From Bradyrhizobium sp. Ash2021 (GTDB lineage Bacteria; Pseudomonadota; Alphaproteobacteria; Rhizobiales; Xanthobacteraceae): a DNA stretch of 64,000 bases. Every line of letters starts with the position of its first letter. The first letter of the stretch is position 1. Position numbers and translations under genes: made by a program. The notes beneath the pieces are model-generated. The model made no database searches, was not told the origin of the DNA, and saw nothing but the letters and a program-made list of their open reading frames with translations. The stretch spans positions 806,001 through 870,000 of the forward strand of contig NZ_CP100604.1 in assembly GCF_031202265.1 (NCBI RefSeq), written 5' to 3'. Below, piece after piece: positions 9,258 through 17,843 of the stretch.

Positions 9258-10496
9258 TCAGGAATGCACCAGCCTTGAGTCCGGTATCTCGGACTTGCCC
9301 TGCGGCTTGCGGTCGGTGACCAGCGCCAAAAGCACCGTCAGAACCATGAAGGCGACGGAGGCGCCGAACACCCAATGCGGCAGGTTCTGATCCATGATCC
9401 AGCCGAACAGCAGCGGGGCCAGGATGCCGCTGAAATTGAATCCGGTGGAGACGATACCGAAGGCCCGGCCGGCAGCACCCGGAGGTGCCGAGTTACGCAC
9501 CAGCATGTCGCGCGAAGGCGCGATCACGCCGCCGAGGAATCCTGCCGACGTCATCAGCGCCGTCAGCAGCAGCGACGGCAGGTTGACGGTTGCGATGACC
9601 AGCATGATCACCGCGTTGATGCCGAAAGCGGCGGCCGCGACCTGGCCGTGACGCCTTGTGTGGTCGGCGAGAAAACCTCCGGCCAGCACGCCAACGGCGC
9701 TGGCGCCGAGAAAGGCCGTCAGCGCGAAATTGGCGGCGGCAAGGTCGACGCCGTAGCCGCTCATCAGCGCCACAACGCCGAAATTGTTGATGCCGGCGTT
9801 GGACAGGCCGAGCAACATGAAGAAGATCGTTAGCATCATGATCGCGGGCGTCAGGACGTTCTGCTGCGGCGCCTGCACCCCGTCCGCCCTGCGGTCGGCG
9901 GCGCTGGCATCGGGCAGGCTCATCGCGATCATCAATAGCGCCACCAATGGCCCGATCGCGCCGGCCACGATCAGTGCGCCAAGGCCGCCCACCGTTGCAA
10001 CGAGGGCCAGCATGATCGCCGGCGCCACCGCGCCGCCGACGAAACCGGCAAAGGTGTGGATCGAAAACGCCCGGCCCATCCGCGTGACGTCCATATGCGC
10101 CGACAGGATCGCATAATCGGCCGGATGATAGACGCTGTTGGCGAGCCCCAGCACCGCGGCGCTGACGATCAGCGCGGGGTAGCTCAGATGCAGCCCAAGT
10201 CCGATCAGTGCACAACCGCCGACGCAGAGGCCGATCAGCAGCACCTTTCGCGCGCCGATATGGTCGGCGAGATATCCGATCGGCGCCTGCGTCAGGCCGG
10301 ACACCAGGCCGAACACGGTCAGCGCAAAGCCGAGCTCGATATAGCCGACGCCGAGCTGCGCTTTAAGGAAGGGAAACAGCATCGGCAGCACGAACAAATG
10401 GAAATGGCTGACCCAATGGGCCACCGAAATCGCTGTGAGCGTGCGCAGCGAACTATCGGTCTTCACATGTTGCGGTGCGGCCAGAACGTCGACCAT
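9258..10496 (-). CDS. MFS transporter
   Basis: About 412 residues, twelve predicted membrane segments. It has the cytoplasmic loop 2-3 signature region (GYLADHIGARKVLLIG) and a matching one in the second half (GFLADHTRRHGQ). The first residues (MVDVLAAPQHVKTD) are soluble. It precedes the amidohydrolase on the same strand with a gap of about 80 bases, so the two may be cotranscribed and the carrier may bring in an N-acylated amino acid or similar. That link is inference. Family members also include fosmidomycin-type efflux carriers. Confidence 0.85.
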   Translation of the reverse strand: MVDVLAAPQHVKTDSSLRTLTAISVAHWVSHFHLFVLPMLFPFLKAQLGVGYIELGFALTVFGLVSGLTQAPIGYLADHIGARKVLLIGLCVGGCALIGLGLHLSYPALIVSAAVLGLANSVYHPADYAILSAHMDVTRMGRAFSIHTFAGFVGGAVAPAIMLALVATVGGLGALIVAGAIGPLVALLMIAMSLPDASAADRRADGVQAPQQNVLTPAIMMLTIFFMLLGLSNAGINNFGVVALMSGYGVDLAAANFALTAFLGASAVGVLAGGFLADHTRRHGQVAAAAFGINAVIMLVIATVNLPSLLLTALMTSAGFLGGVIAPSRDMLVRNSAPPGAAGRAFGIVSTGFNFSGILAPLLFGWIMDQNLPHWVFGASVAFMVLTVLLALVTDRKPQGKSEIPDSRLVHS

Positions 10497-10670
10497 GTCT
10501 ATCCAAAGCCCCGTCGCAAAATTCGGCCCGGCAAGGCAGCGTGAAAATAGTGGTTAGGGGTTATTTGTCCATGAATGCCGCTGCATGGCTGCCCCGGCGA
10601 AGCGCGCCGGATTGAGGAAATGCGTCATTAAAATCAGCGACAAAGCCGGGCGATGCAGCAATGATCGGAT

Positions 10671-11915
10671 ATGACCGATCCCGGAAAACCGCTGCGCGTG
10701 CTCGTTGCCGAGGGTTCCAGCACCTCGGCGCGGGAAGCGATCACGATTCTGGGCCTGTCGGGCCATCACGTCGAAATCTGCGATCCGTCGCCATACTGTC
10801 TGGCGCGGTTCTCGAAATTCGTCCGGAAATTTCATCGCTGTCCGGGTTTGCGGGCTGACCCGGCCGGATTTCTGGCGTTTGTCGAGCGGTTGCTGGCCAC
10901 CGGGCATTTCGACGTGCTGCTGCCGACCCATGAACAGGGATTTTTGTTCGCGCGGGTGCCGGAGCGATTCGAAGGCCGCATCGGGGTGGCGCTGGCGGGT
11001 TTCGAATCTTATCGCACGGCGCACAGCAAGGCCGGGTTCAGCCGGCTGCTGCGGCAATTAGGCTTGCCGCAGCCGCCGACGGAAATTGTGACGTCAGCGC
11101 AAGCGTTGCGCGCCGCAATCAGCTTTCCCTCCGTCGTCAAGACATCCGTGGGCACCGCGAGCCGCGGCATCTGGTTTGTGCGTAGCGCGCAAGACCTCGA
11201 AGGCGCGCTGCATGAACTCGGCACCGGCGAAGCCTTTGCCGGCGAAGTGCTGGTCCAGCAACTGATCGCGGGCACCACCGAGAAGGCGCAATCGGTGTTT
11301 TGCCGCGGCCAACTGATCGGCTTTCATGCCTACCGACAAGTCGCCTCCGGCGTCGGCGGTGGCGAGGCGATCAAGCAAAGCGTAAGGCGCGCGCAAGTGC
11401 GCAGCCATGTCGAAAGCATCGGGCAAGCGCTCGACTGGCAAGGTGCGCTGTCGGTCGACTACATTTTGCGCGATGACGACGCCACGCCGTATCTGATCGA
11501 CTGCAATCCGCGGCTGGTCGAACCGATGAATGCCTTTCGCGCCGGTAGCGATCTGGTCGGCTTGTTGCTGCGCGTTTCGCTAGGCGAGACGCCGGCGGCG
11601 TTGCCGGAAAGCCGCGAGGGCGTGCGGACGCATCTGGCGATGCAGGCGCTGCTCGGATGCGGATCGCGCGATGGGACGCGGCGCGATATTTTGAGGGAGT
11701 GCTGGCGCCTGCTCAGGGATAATGGACCCTACACCGGCAGCACCGAAGAACTGACGCCGCTGCGGCTCGACTGGATCAGCGCGGTGCCGCTGGCGATCAC
11801 AGGGGTGTTTCTGCTGGCCTCGCCGAAGTTCGCCGTGAAGCTCGCGCGCGGCGGTTTTGGCGCGCATCTGCTCGATCTCAAAAGCATCCGGATGATCGAG
11901 CGCAAAGGTTTTTAG
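10671..11915 (+). CDS. ATP-grasp domain protein of unknown substrate
   Basis: About 414 residues. The N-terminal Rossmann-like part (LRVLVAEGSSTSAREAITILGLSGHHVE) and the central ATP-grasp fold are clear: a lysine in FPSVVKTSVGTASRGIW, the EVLVQQLI stretch, and the metal-binding end (YLIDCNPRLVEPMNAFRAGSDL). It resembles carbamoyl-phosphate-synthase-like ATP-grasp ligases, which join a carboxylate to an amine through an acyl phosphate. No ligation partner or carrier protein is adjacent. It is flanked by an MFS gene (divergent) and an outer membrane barrel (convergent, 12 bases away). The product is unknown. Confidence 0.8.
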   Translation: MTDPGKPLRVLVAEGSSTSAREAITILGLSGHHVEICDPSPYCLARFSKFVRKFHRCPGLRADPAGFLAFVERLLATGHFDVLLPTHEQGFLFARVPERFEGRIGVALAGFESYRTAHSKAGFSRLLRQLGLPQPPTEIVTSAQALRAAISFPSVVKTSVGTASRGIWFVRSAQDLEGALHELGTGEAFAGEVLVQQLIAGTTEKAQSVFCRGQLIGFHAYRQVASGVGGGEAIKQSVRRAQVRSHVESIGQALDWQGALSVDYILRDDDATPYLIDCNPRLVEPMNAFRAGSDLVGLLLRVSLGETPAALPESREGVRTHLAMQALLGCGSRDGTRRDILRECWRLLRDNGPYTGSTEELTPLRLDWISAVPLAITGVFLLASPKFAVKLARGGFGAHLLDLKSIRMIERKGF

Positions 11916-11927
11916 CGACGAGAAATC

Positions 11928-12680
11928 TCAGAAGGTAAAAAGAATGGACGCGTACCAGGAAAATTGATCGGTTTCGTTGGTGTTCTCAATTCCCTGCCGG
12001 ATGTAACCAAGCAAGTGATAGGTTTCGTTCAGGTCGTATCGGGCACCAAATCCCACACTTGTCGAAGCCGGGGTACCGTTGCCGTCGGCAGTTTGGTGGA
12101 ATAGCTCGGCGCCAAGTTGCAGCTTTGGAAGCAACTGATAGGTGACGACCCCGCCCGTGAGGCAGAAATTCTGCGAAGCATGGCCGCTGATCACACAACC
12201 GCCTCCGCCAAAGGCGGACCATCCACCACTCCAGTCCTTCTGGACCCATACCGGGAGAAGCAGTGATGCGGTGTTGTTACCGATATTTGCCGACCCGCTC
12301 GGCAGAAACACCCGGGGAAATATGCTGACGTCCAGGCCAAACGAATCCTGGCGCAGGAAACGGTATTTCGCGGCAAGTTCGATGTTGCTAAGGCCGAAGC
12401 TCGTCCTGCCCAATCCCGGCCGATCGAAGCCCGCAGGCAATGTGGCAGTCAGCTGAAGATCCGGCGCAGCGCCATAGTTGAAATCGACGCCCGCGGCACC
12501 ACCGATATCGCCACGCGTGGCCGTGCCGTTGCTGAACGTATATATTTCGAAATGCTTGTAGTCGGTCGGCTCGGGATCGTCAGAGACATAGGGAGGCCCG
12601 GCGAAAGCCGAGTGTGTCAGCGCAAGCATCGTAACGACGATGATATTCCACCGACGCAAGATCGAGAATCTGCCGCGCAC
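11928..12680 (-). CDS. Predicted outer membrane beta-barrel protein
   Basis: About 250 residues from the GTG at 12680. AGGAG nine bases upstream decides this start over the ATG 87 bases earlier. A signal peptide ending near SAFAGPP leads to a mature region rich in alternating strands (FEIYTFSNGTATRG, VDFNYGAAPDLQLTATLPAG, SNIELAAKYRFL), and the last residues (WYASILFTF) end in aromatic Phe as expected for a BAM-inserted barrel. Related proteins are often labelled putative transporter or meta-pathway phenol-degradation barrel. Substrate unknown. Confidence 0.75.
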   Translation of the reverse strand: MRGRFSILRRWNIIVVTMLALTHSAFAGPPYVSDDPEPTDYKHFEIYTFSNGTATRGDIGGAAGVDFNYGAAPDLQLTATLPAGFDRPGLGRTSFGLSNIELAAKYRFLRQDSFGLDVSIFPRVFLPSGSANIGNNTASLLLPVWVQKDWSGGWSAFGGGGCVISGHASQNFCLTGGVVTYQLLPKLQLGAELFHQTADGNGTPASTSVGFGARYDLNETYHLLGYIRQGIENTNETDQFSWYASILFTF

Positions 12681-12866
12681 CGCGTTAGCTCCTGGGTATC
12701 CAGGGTAGTTTCGGGATGCTGCAGGCTCTTTGCGGCGGGAAGATGCAGGTGCCGTAATTTTGATCACTCAAAAAGGCCGACGTGAATTCAGAAACCTTGC
12801 TCAAACCATTTTCATATTTCATGGATTGCCTTCTACGCGTTTGCCATCGGAAAGCAAAAGGTCCCC

Positions 12867-13610
12867 ATGCAACGAATTCATTTGCCAACGCTCAGTGCGC
12901 GATATTGGGCGGCGCTCTGTCTTGCGAGCATCTTCGGCGCCAACATGGGCGATTTCTTTGCGCGTGATGTGGGGTTGGGACATCTCGCGGGATTGCCATT
13001 TCTGGCGCTGGCGCTCGTCGTCGTCGTCGTCAGCGAGCGCTTCGACCGGTCCATCCATCAGGTTTACTATTGGACGGCCGTTATCATCGTCCGGACCGGG
13101 GCGACAAATTTCGCCGACTTCGCCTGCGGTGACTTGAAACTGCCGCGGCCATTCGTCATTGCCGGACTCGCTGCGATTCTGGCTGTGGCGGTTTTCGCAA
13201 GCTGGCAATTCGCCTGGCGCCAGACGTCGGGCAAAGGCGGGGATACGACGCTTCGTGCCGATCTGGGTTATTGGATCAGCATGTTCATTGCCGGCAGCCT
13301 CGGCACGGTGATCGGCGACTACTGCTCGCATGACCTGCGTCTCGGAGACGGTGGCGCGTCACTGCTGCTCGTTCCGGTTCTGGCGTTGCTGTTTGCGACA
13401 GCCCGTAATGGATTGCTTCGATCGCTGCCGTATTACTGGATGACGATCGTAGCCGTCAGAGCCGCAGGCACCACGGCCGGCGACTTCGTCGCCGGCCGGA
13501 ACATGCTGGGCCTTCCCTTAAGCACCCTCGTCACGGGCGCACTTTTCGTGGCGCTGCTTGCGATGTGGAATGAACCGGCGGCATCGAAAGTGGTGCACGC
13601 CGACACGTGA
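12867..13610 (+). CDS. COG4705-like integral membrane protein
   Basis: About 247 residues with roughly eight hydrophobic helices and no signal peptide. It is internally duplicated: the first half has GANMGDFFARD and YYWTAVIIVRTGATNFADF, and the second has GTVIGDYCSHD and YYWMTIVAVRAAGTTAGDFVAG. The repeated pattern is a glycine-aspartate motif plus YYW and R-x-x-x-T-x-x-x-D. The family (COG4705, uncharacterised membrane-anchored protein) has no established function. The conserved acidic residues inside membrane segments hint at ion or metal transport (inference). Confidence 0.8.
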   Translation: MQRIHLPTLSARYWAALCLASIFGANMGDFFARDVGLGHLAGLPFLALALVVVVVSERFDRSIHQVYYWTAVIIVRTGATNFADFACGDLKLPRPFVIAGLAAILAVAVFASWQFAWRQTSGKGGDTTLRADLGYWISMFIAGSLGTVIGDYCSHDLRLGDGGASLLLVPVLALLFATARNGLLRSLPYYWMTIVAVRAAGTTAGDFVAGRNMLGLPLSTLVTGALFVALLAMWNEPAASKVVHADT

Positions 13611-13640
13611 ACGCGCACGGGCAAATCGCCGCGTCGGAAT

Positions 13641-13796
13641 CTACAACGGCTCGTCGTCGTTGCCGCTGCGATCGCGCTTCGGCGTGGCGATGTCGCCATC
13701 CTCGATCTCGTCATCCTCGACCGGAGGTGGCGGCGGTTTCTTCGGTTTGTCGTCGCCTTGCTTCGGAGGTTCGCTCCTCCTGCCGATTCCACCCAT
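13641..13796 (-). CDS. Small Pro-rich acidic hypothetical protein
   Basis: About 51 residues from the ATG at 13796, which has AAAAGGAA just upstream. A longer in-frame start at 13913 lacks a ribosome site. The peptide is highly polar: Gly/Arg/Lys at the start, a run of five prolines, then an acidic tail (VEDDEIEDGD and NDDEPL). It looks disordered. I recognise no family. The composition is unlike a random shadow frame, but the gene call is tentative. Confidence 0.45.
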   Translation of the reverse strand: MGGIGRRSEPPKQGDDKPKKPPPPPVEDDEIEDGDIATPKRDRSGNDDEPL

Positions 13797-13995
13797 ATTG
13801 TTCCTTTTCGCCGGATCGATCGGCGGTTTGTTCGAATAGCCGATTCGCTCGAAAACACTAGGTATTCTGTCAGAATGACGTATGACCTCAATCTGACCGG
13901 GTTTGAACGGCATATTAGCGCCGGTCGAACGATCTTTCCTGCCCTTTTTGCGGAGTACGCTCCAAAACGGGCCTAACACGGAGCCAGCATCCAGC

Positions 13996-14238
13996 ATGAA
14001 GAAGCCGAAGATCGAGGCTGAAGAAGTGCAGCCACGCAAAATCATTCGCGCCGACAAGGCGCCGACCAGCGGATACTCGCTGGTCGTCGACGGCCATTTC
14101 AAGTCGCATCACGACACCGTCGAAGCTGCCGAGGAGGCGGGCATGGCCCTGAAGAACAAGTTCCAGATGCTTCAGGTGCAGGTCTATGACGCCGAGACCA
14201 AGACGCGATCGATGATCGAGTGGCCGGCACCGGCGTAG
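13996..14238 (+). CDS. Small hypothetical protein
   Basis: About 80 residues from the ATG at 13996, with CGGAG about 13 bases upstream; an in-frame ATG at 13903 also exists but its extension is low quality. The sequence (SGYSLVVDGHFKSHHDTVEAAEEAGMALKNKFQMLQVQVYDAET) reads as a compact alpha/beta domain, and the ending IEWPAP is neat. No named family is recognised. It is divergent from the small Pro-rich gene. Confidence 0.6.
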   Translation: MKKPKIEAEEVQPRKIIRADKAPTSGYSLVVDGHFKSHHDTVEAAEEAGMALKNKFQMLQVQVYDAETKTRSMIEWPAPA

Positions 14239-14321
14239 AGCTACCGAAAACACGTCCAAGAAATACGTCGAAGCACACAGCGTCGCGGTTCTAACCCGGG
14301 CAGAACCGCGCGCGCTTGCAT

Positions 14322-14609
14322 TCAGGTACGGCGACCGCCGCTCTGCTGGCTGGCCAGCCAATCCGTCAGCGCCGGGGCTTTCTCGCCGCTGGATTTCTTC
14401 GACTTGGCGGCCGCCCTCTTCGGTGCGGCGGCCGGACGTGGCGGCTCGGCCGCTTCGCGGGCAAGCCGCAACGCCTTCAGCTTCGCCATGTTGTCGAGCA
14501 CGGCCTTGCTGGCCGAGTCCCGGTCCGCTTTGCCGGACCTCGCGTCCTGGGCCGCCCTGGTTTGTTTGTCGAGCCGCGCCTGGGCGCGGTCGCGATCTTC
14601 CTTTGTCAT
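14322..14609 (-). CDS. Small Lys/Ala-rich hypothetical protein, paralogue of upstream neighbour
   Basis: About 95 residues. The N-terminal part is charged and helical (TKEDRDRAQARLDKQTRAAQD), the middle carries LKALRLAREAAEPPRP, and the tail is a Lys/Ala/Pro-rich basic segment ending in a Trp-containing patch (LTDWLASQQ). The start ATG overlaps the stop of the previous gene by four bases (ATGA), so the pair is translationally coupled. The LKALRLAREAA block matches LRALRLAKEAA of that neighbour, so the two are tandem paralogues. The histone-H1-like tail suggests nucleic-acid binding, but no function is known. Confidence 0.65.
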   Translation of the reverse strand: MTKEDRDRAQARLDKQTRAAQDARSGKADRDSASKAVLDNMAKLKALRLAREAAEPPRPAAAPKRAAAKSKKSSGEKAPALTDWLASQQSGGRRT

Positions 14610-14893
14610 GTCACGTCAGCCTTTTTCACGGTCTTGGCTGCAATCCTGGCTGGAGTCTTCACGGGATTTTTGGCCTTGGCCTTGGCTTTGACCTTCGGCT
14701 CGGGCGGGTTGGCGAGGTCGGCGGCTTCCTTGGCCAATCGGAGTGCGCGCAACGTCTCGGTCCGCTTTCGAATGGCGATATCAGCCGCTGCGATTTCGGC
14801 CATCGCCTTGATGCCCTCGACTTCCTGGGTGCGCTTCCGGTTCAGCCGAAGCTCTTTCATTTCGGCGGCGCTTTTCGGCTCATCGTTCATCAT
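14606..14893 (-). CDS. Small Lys/Ala-rich hypothetical protein
   Basis: About 95 residues beginning MMNDEPKSAAEMKELRLNRKR; either of the first two Met codons could be the start, with AGAGG upstream. A helical charged region contains LRALRLAKEAADLANPPEP, and then a basic tail of alternating Lys-Ala (KVKAKAKAKNPVKTP) follows. It is coupled to the paralogous gene downstream by an ATGA overlap. A DNA- or RNA-binding role is only a guess from composition. Confidence 0.65.
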   Translation of the reverse strand: MMNDEPKSAAEMKELRLNRKRTQEVEGIKAMAEIAAADIAIRKRTETLRALRLAKEAADLANPPEPKVKAKAKAKNPVKTPARIAAKTVKKADVT

Positions 14894-15129
14894 ATACCTC
14901 TGGAATCGCGACGAATATCGCCGGGCGATGTTTCGGCGGTATTACCATGGATCGCTGCGCTGAGGGGGTTCTTTTCGCCCGCAAAAGCCGCGTTATCGCG
15001 CCGAATCGGCCATCATGGTGAAAGCCGGCCCCGGCGCCGCCGCCTTTCGGATGGTCCTGTGGCGCTGCAGCACATTTCGTCAAGCCAGGAAAAGCCGCTC
15101 CGGAGCGGGCTCCGAACCGGCTGTCGGGG

Positions 15130-17397
15130 TTAGAACGTGGCGCCGGCCTTCACCATGTAGGTGCGGCCCGGTAGCGGATAGGCGGCAAAACGCCCGGCCG
15201 TGAACGAACTCGCCACCGCGTAGTCGTAGTACAGCGCGTTGAGGACGTTGTTGACGCTGAGCGACCAGAAGAAGTGCTCATACTGCCCGCTCAGCTTGAG
15301 GTCGGCGGTCGCGTCGGCAGGAATGCGGGTCTGCAGGTTGGGCTGGTCGTTGTCCATGATGCGCGAACTCCAGCCGCGCAACGTCGCGTCGAAGACCAGG
15401 TAATTCTGCCAGATGTTCCAGGTCACGCCGGCATTGGCGGTGTAGCGGGACACCAGCGGGATGTCATTGCCGGCGAACGGTCCCTCGCGGAACACGGCGC
15501 GGGTGTAGGCCATGCCGCCACGCAGCAACACGCTGTCGCTGACCCGCACCGAGGCGCTGGTCTCGGAACCGTAACGCCTTGTCGGATCGAGATTGTAGTT
15601 GAAGAAGTTGATCGGGTCGAAATGGATCTCGTTCTGGAGGTTCATCAGGTAGACGCTGGATTGCATCTGGAAAATGTTGGTCTTGACCCGGAAACCGCCT
15701 TCGACGTCCTCCGACGTCTGGGTCTTCAACTGGAAGTTCTGCGGGATCGGATTGAAGAAGGCATCGAAGGCCGGCCCCGACGCAACGCGCTCGTCGACAT
15801 TGGGCGTGCGGAACGCATGCGCCGCACGGCCGAACACCGAGAATACGTTGTCGAAGCGATGCTCGATGCCGAGATGCAAGGCATAGTTCGTTTCGTCGCT
15901 GTAGAGCGGAAGTGCCTGGGCGCTGAAAGCGAACGGCGACGCGAACGGATCGAAAATATCTCGTGCGTCGACATGGGTGTTCTGCACGCGACCGCCATAT
16001 GAGAAATCGGTGGTCGGCAACAGGCCGATGGTCTGCTGCCAGTAACCGGCCAGCGACTTCTGGTTGATGTCGAACATGTGGATCGGCGCCATGCCCCTCA
16101 GGGCGCTCTGATCCTGATGATAGACCGCATCGTAGTAATCGATGCCGGTGAGGGCTGCGGACGGCATGTCGAAAATCGTGTTCTTGATGCTCACGCGCGG
16201 CGTGATCGACCACTGTTTCAATCGCGCGTCGACATAGTTGGAAAAGAAGCTGAGGCCCGGGTCGGGGCCGAAGAATGCGCCCTGGGTGTCCTTTTGCCGA
16301 TAGCCACCGTCGACGATGAGATCGACGCCGTTCCACATGGTCTTGGTGAAGCCGGCAGTAGCGCTCTTGCCCTGCTTGTTGCCGTAGTCGAACGGGGTCG
16401 CTGTGCCCTTTCGATCGGTGACCAACTCGTTGAGGCCGATCGACGGATCCACCAGCCTTGTGCCGGGGAATCCCAGCTTTTGATCGTCACCGGTCACCGT
16501 CAGAAACGCCTTCAGGTCGGGCGTCGTGTAGTTGAGGTTGCCGATGCCGTTGCGCTGATCCAGCGCGTTGTTGTCGCGATAGCCGTCGGACTTGAAGCCG
16601 TTGCCATAGAACGAGGTCGACCATGGCCCTGAATTGGTGGCGGCCGAGACCGATGCCATGCGGCTGTTGAAGGAGCCGACCCCGGCTTCGCCGCGAATCG
16701 CGACCGGAGGGCCGCCGACGCCGGTTTTTGTCACGACATTGATGACGCCGCCGATCGCGTTGTCGCCGTAGAGCACGGCGCCGCTGTTGCCGGGGATGAT
16801 TTCGATGCGTTCGATCGAATCGCGCGGGATGGTCGAAAAGTCGACCGCGCCGAGGTCGATGTCGTTCAATCGCCGTCCGTTGAGCAGCACGAGCGTGTTG
16901 GGTGTGGCGAAGGCGCCGAATCCGCGCAAGTCCACCGCTGTGCCGGCGCCGTTCACGCCGCCGTAGAAGGAGTGCAGTTGCACACCGGGCACCTGCGCGA
17001 TGATTTCCTGCAGGGTTTGCGCCGGCGAATGTGAGATGTCGTCCGCGGTAATGACGTTCGACGCAGTGCCGACGATGCCGGCAAATTGCCGGCCGCCGTT
17101 TCCGTCGCCGGGTGACGCCAGCGTCGAGGAATTCGAGCCGGTGCCCGGCGGAGCAGTGTTGCCCGTCGGCGCCGTGTTGGGCGCTGCGCGGCGCGGACCG
17201 CCGCTTTCATCGTAGGTCGGCTGCGCCCGGGTTCGATTCTGGTCGACGGGTGGGCTGATCTCGATCGGCGGCAACGAATCGGCGGAGGCGGGTTGCTGTG
17301 CTTGCGCGCCGGAACTGGCCGCAAACAATAAGGGCACGAGAAAGCTGCAGGCGAGCAGAAAACGCCGCCGATTGGCGACGGTAATGGAGCAAGACAT
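15130..17397 (-). CDS. btuB: TonB-dependent cobalamin receptor (BtuB-like)
   Basis: About 755 residues. A signal peptide (cleavage near GAQAQQPA) is followed by a low-complexity Pro/Thr linker, then the plug domain: VITADDISHSPAQTLQEIIAQVPGVQ, DLRGFGA, VLLNGRRLND and IERIEIIPGNSGAVLYGDNAIGGVINVVTK. A 22-strand type barrel ends in a C-terminal Phe (YMVKAGATF). The receptor takes a scarce ligand across the outer membrane with TonB energy. Assignment to cobalamin rests mainly on the B12 riboswitch just upstream and the divergent BtuCDF-type transporter; sequence alone would also fit a siderophore receptor. Confidence 0.88.
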   Translation of the reverse strand: MSCSITVANRRRFLLACSFLVPLLFAASSGAQAQQPASADSLPPIEISPPVDQNRTRAQPTYDESGGPRRAAPNTAPTGNTAPPGTGSNSSTLASPGDGNGGRQFAGIVGTASNVITADDISHSPAQTLQEIIAQVPGVQLHSFYGGVNGAGTAVDLRGFGAFATPNTLVLLNGRRLNDIDLGAVDFSTIPRDSIERIEIIPGNSGAVLYGDNAIGGVINVVTKTGVGGPPVAIRGEAGVGSFNSRMASVSAATNSGPWSTSFYGNGFKSDGYRDNNALDQRNGIGNLNYTTPDLKAFLTVTGDDQKLGFPGTRLVDPSIGLNELVTDRKGTATPFDYGNKQGKSATAGFTKTMWNGVDLIVDGGYRQKDTQGAFFGPDPGLSFFSNYVDARLKQWSITPRVSIKNTIFDMPSAALTGIDYYDAVYHQDQSALRGMAPIHMFDINQKSLAGYWQQTIGLLPTTDFSYGGRVQNTHVDARDIFDPFASPFAFSAQALPLYSDETNYALHLGIEHRFDNVFSVFGRAAHAFRTPNVDERVASGPAFDAFFNPIPQNFQLKTQTSEDVEGGFRVKTNIFQMQSSVYLMNLQNEIHFDPINFFNYNLDPTRRYGSETSASVRVSDSVLLRGGMAYTRAVFREGPFAGNDIPLVSRYTANAGVTWNIWQNYLVFDATLRGWSSRIMDNDQPNLQTRIPADATADLKLSGQYEHFFWSLSVNNVLNALYYDYAVASSFTAGRFAAYPLPGRTYMVKAGATF

Positions 17398-17520
17398 GGT
17401 TCAGACCTCGGTATGACGTCAGTGGCACGTCACAGCGAACCAAGTCTCACCGGTGCTCTCGCAAGCCTGGTGAAGCTAATGTCTGTACTCCCCGACCGAC
17501 ATCTTCGCGTGTGACCACGG

Positions 17521-17691
17521 CTGACGGCAGGTCTCCTGACTTGCGGGTCGATACCCTTCGTCGCCTTCCCAGGACCGAGATTCCCAGTGGCATGTGACGA
17601 AAGATTCACCGCTTACAGTTGCGGGGGCAGCCGCGGAATTGGGGAGATTTCCCCGCACCGCATTCCCTTTTGATCCCTGGCTCAAGGAACC
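17521..17691 (-). promoter_or_regulatory. Cobalamin (AdoCbl) riboswitch upstream of btuB
   Basis: On the minus strand this stretch has the conserved elements in order: GCTGCCCCCGCAACTGTAA (core, about 17614-17632), GCCACTG (about 17585-17591), the CTGGGAAGG stretch, and the B12 box GACCTGCCGTCAG at 17521-17533. It lies in the leader of the TonB receptor gene, about 120 bases before the start codon. B12 binding should lower receptor expression. Whether control is by termination or by hiding the ribosome site is not clear to me. Confidence 0.93.
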
Positions 17692-17843
17692 GTCGGGAAT
17701 TACGGTAGAAGTTTGTCGAGATCGGAGTCAATCCATCATTCGGCGCCCGCAATCGTCACTGGACGGGTGCGCCCTTTTTGCCGCATGAGCAGTCTTGCCT
17801 GGCGAACTCGTTCCGCGCAGGCGAGGCTGTTCGAGGACGATGG

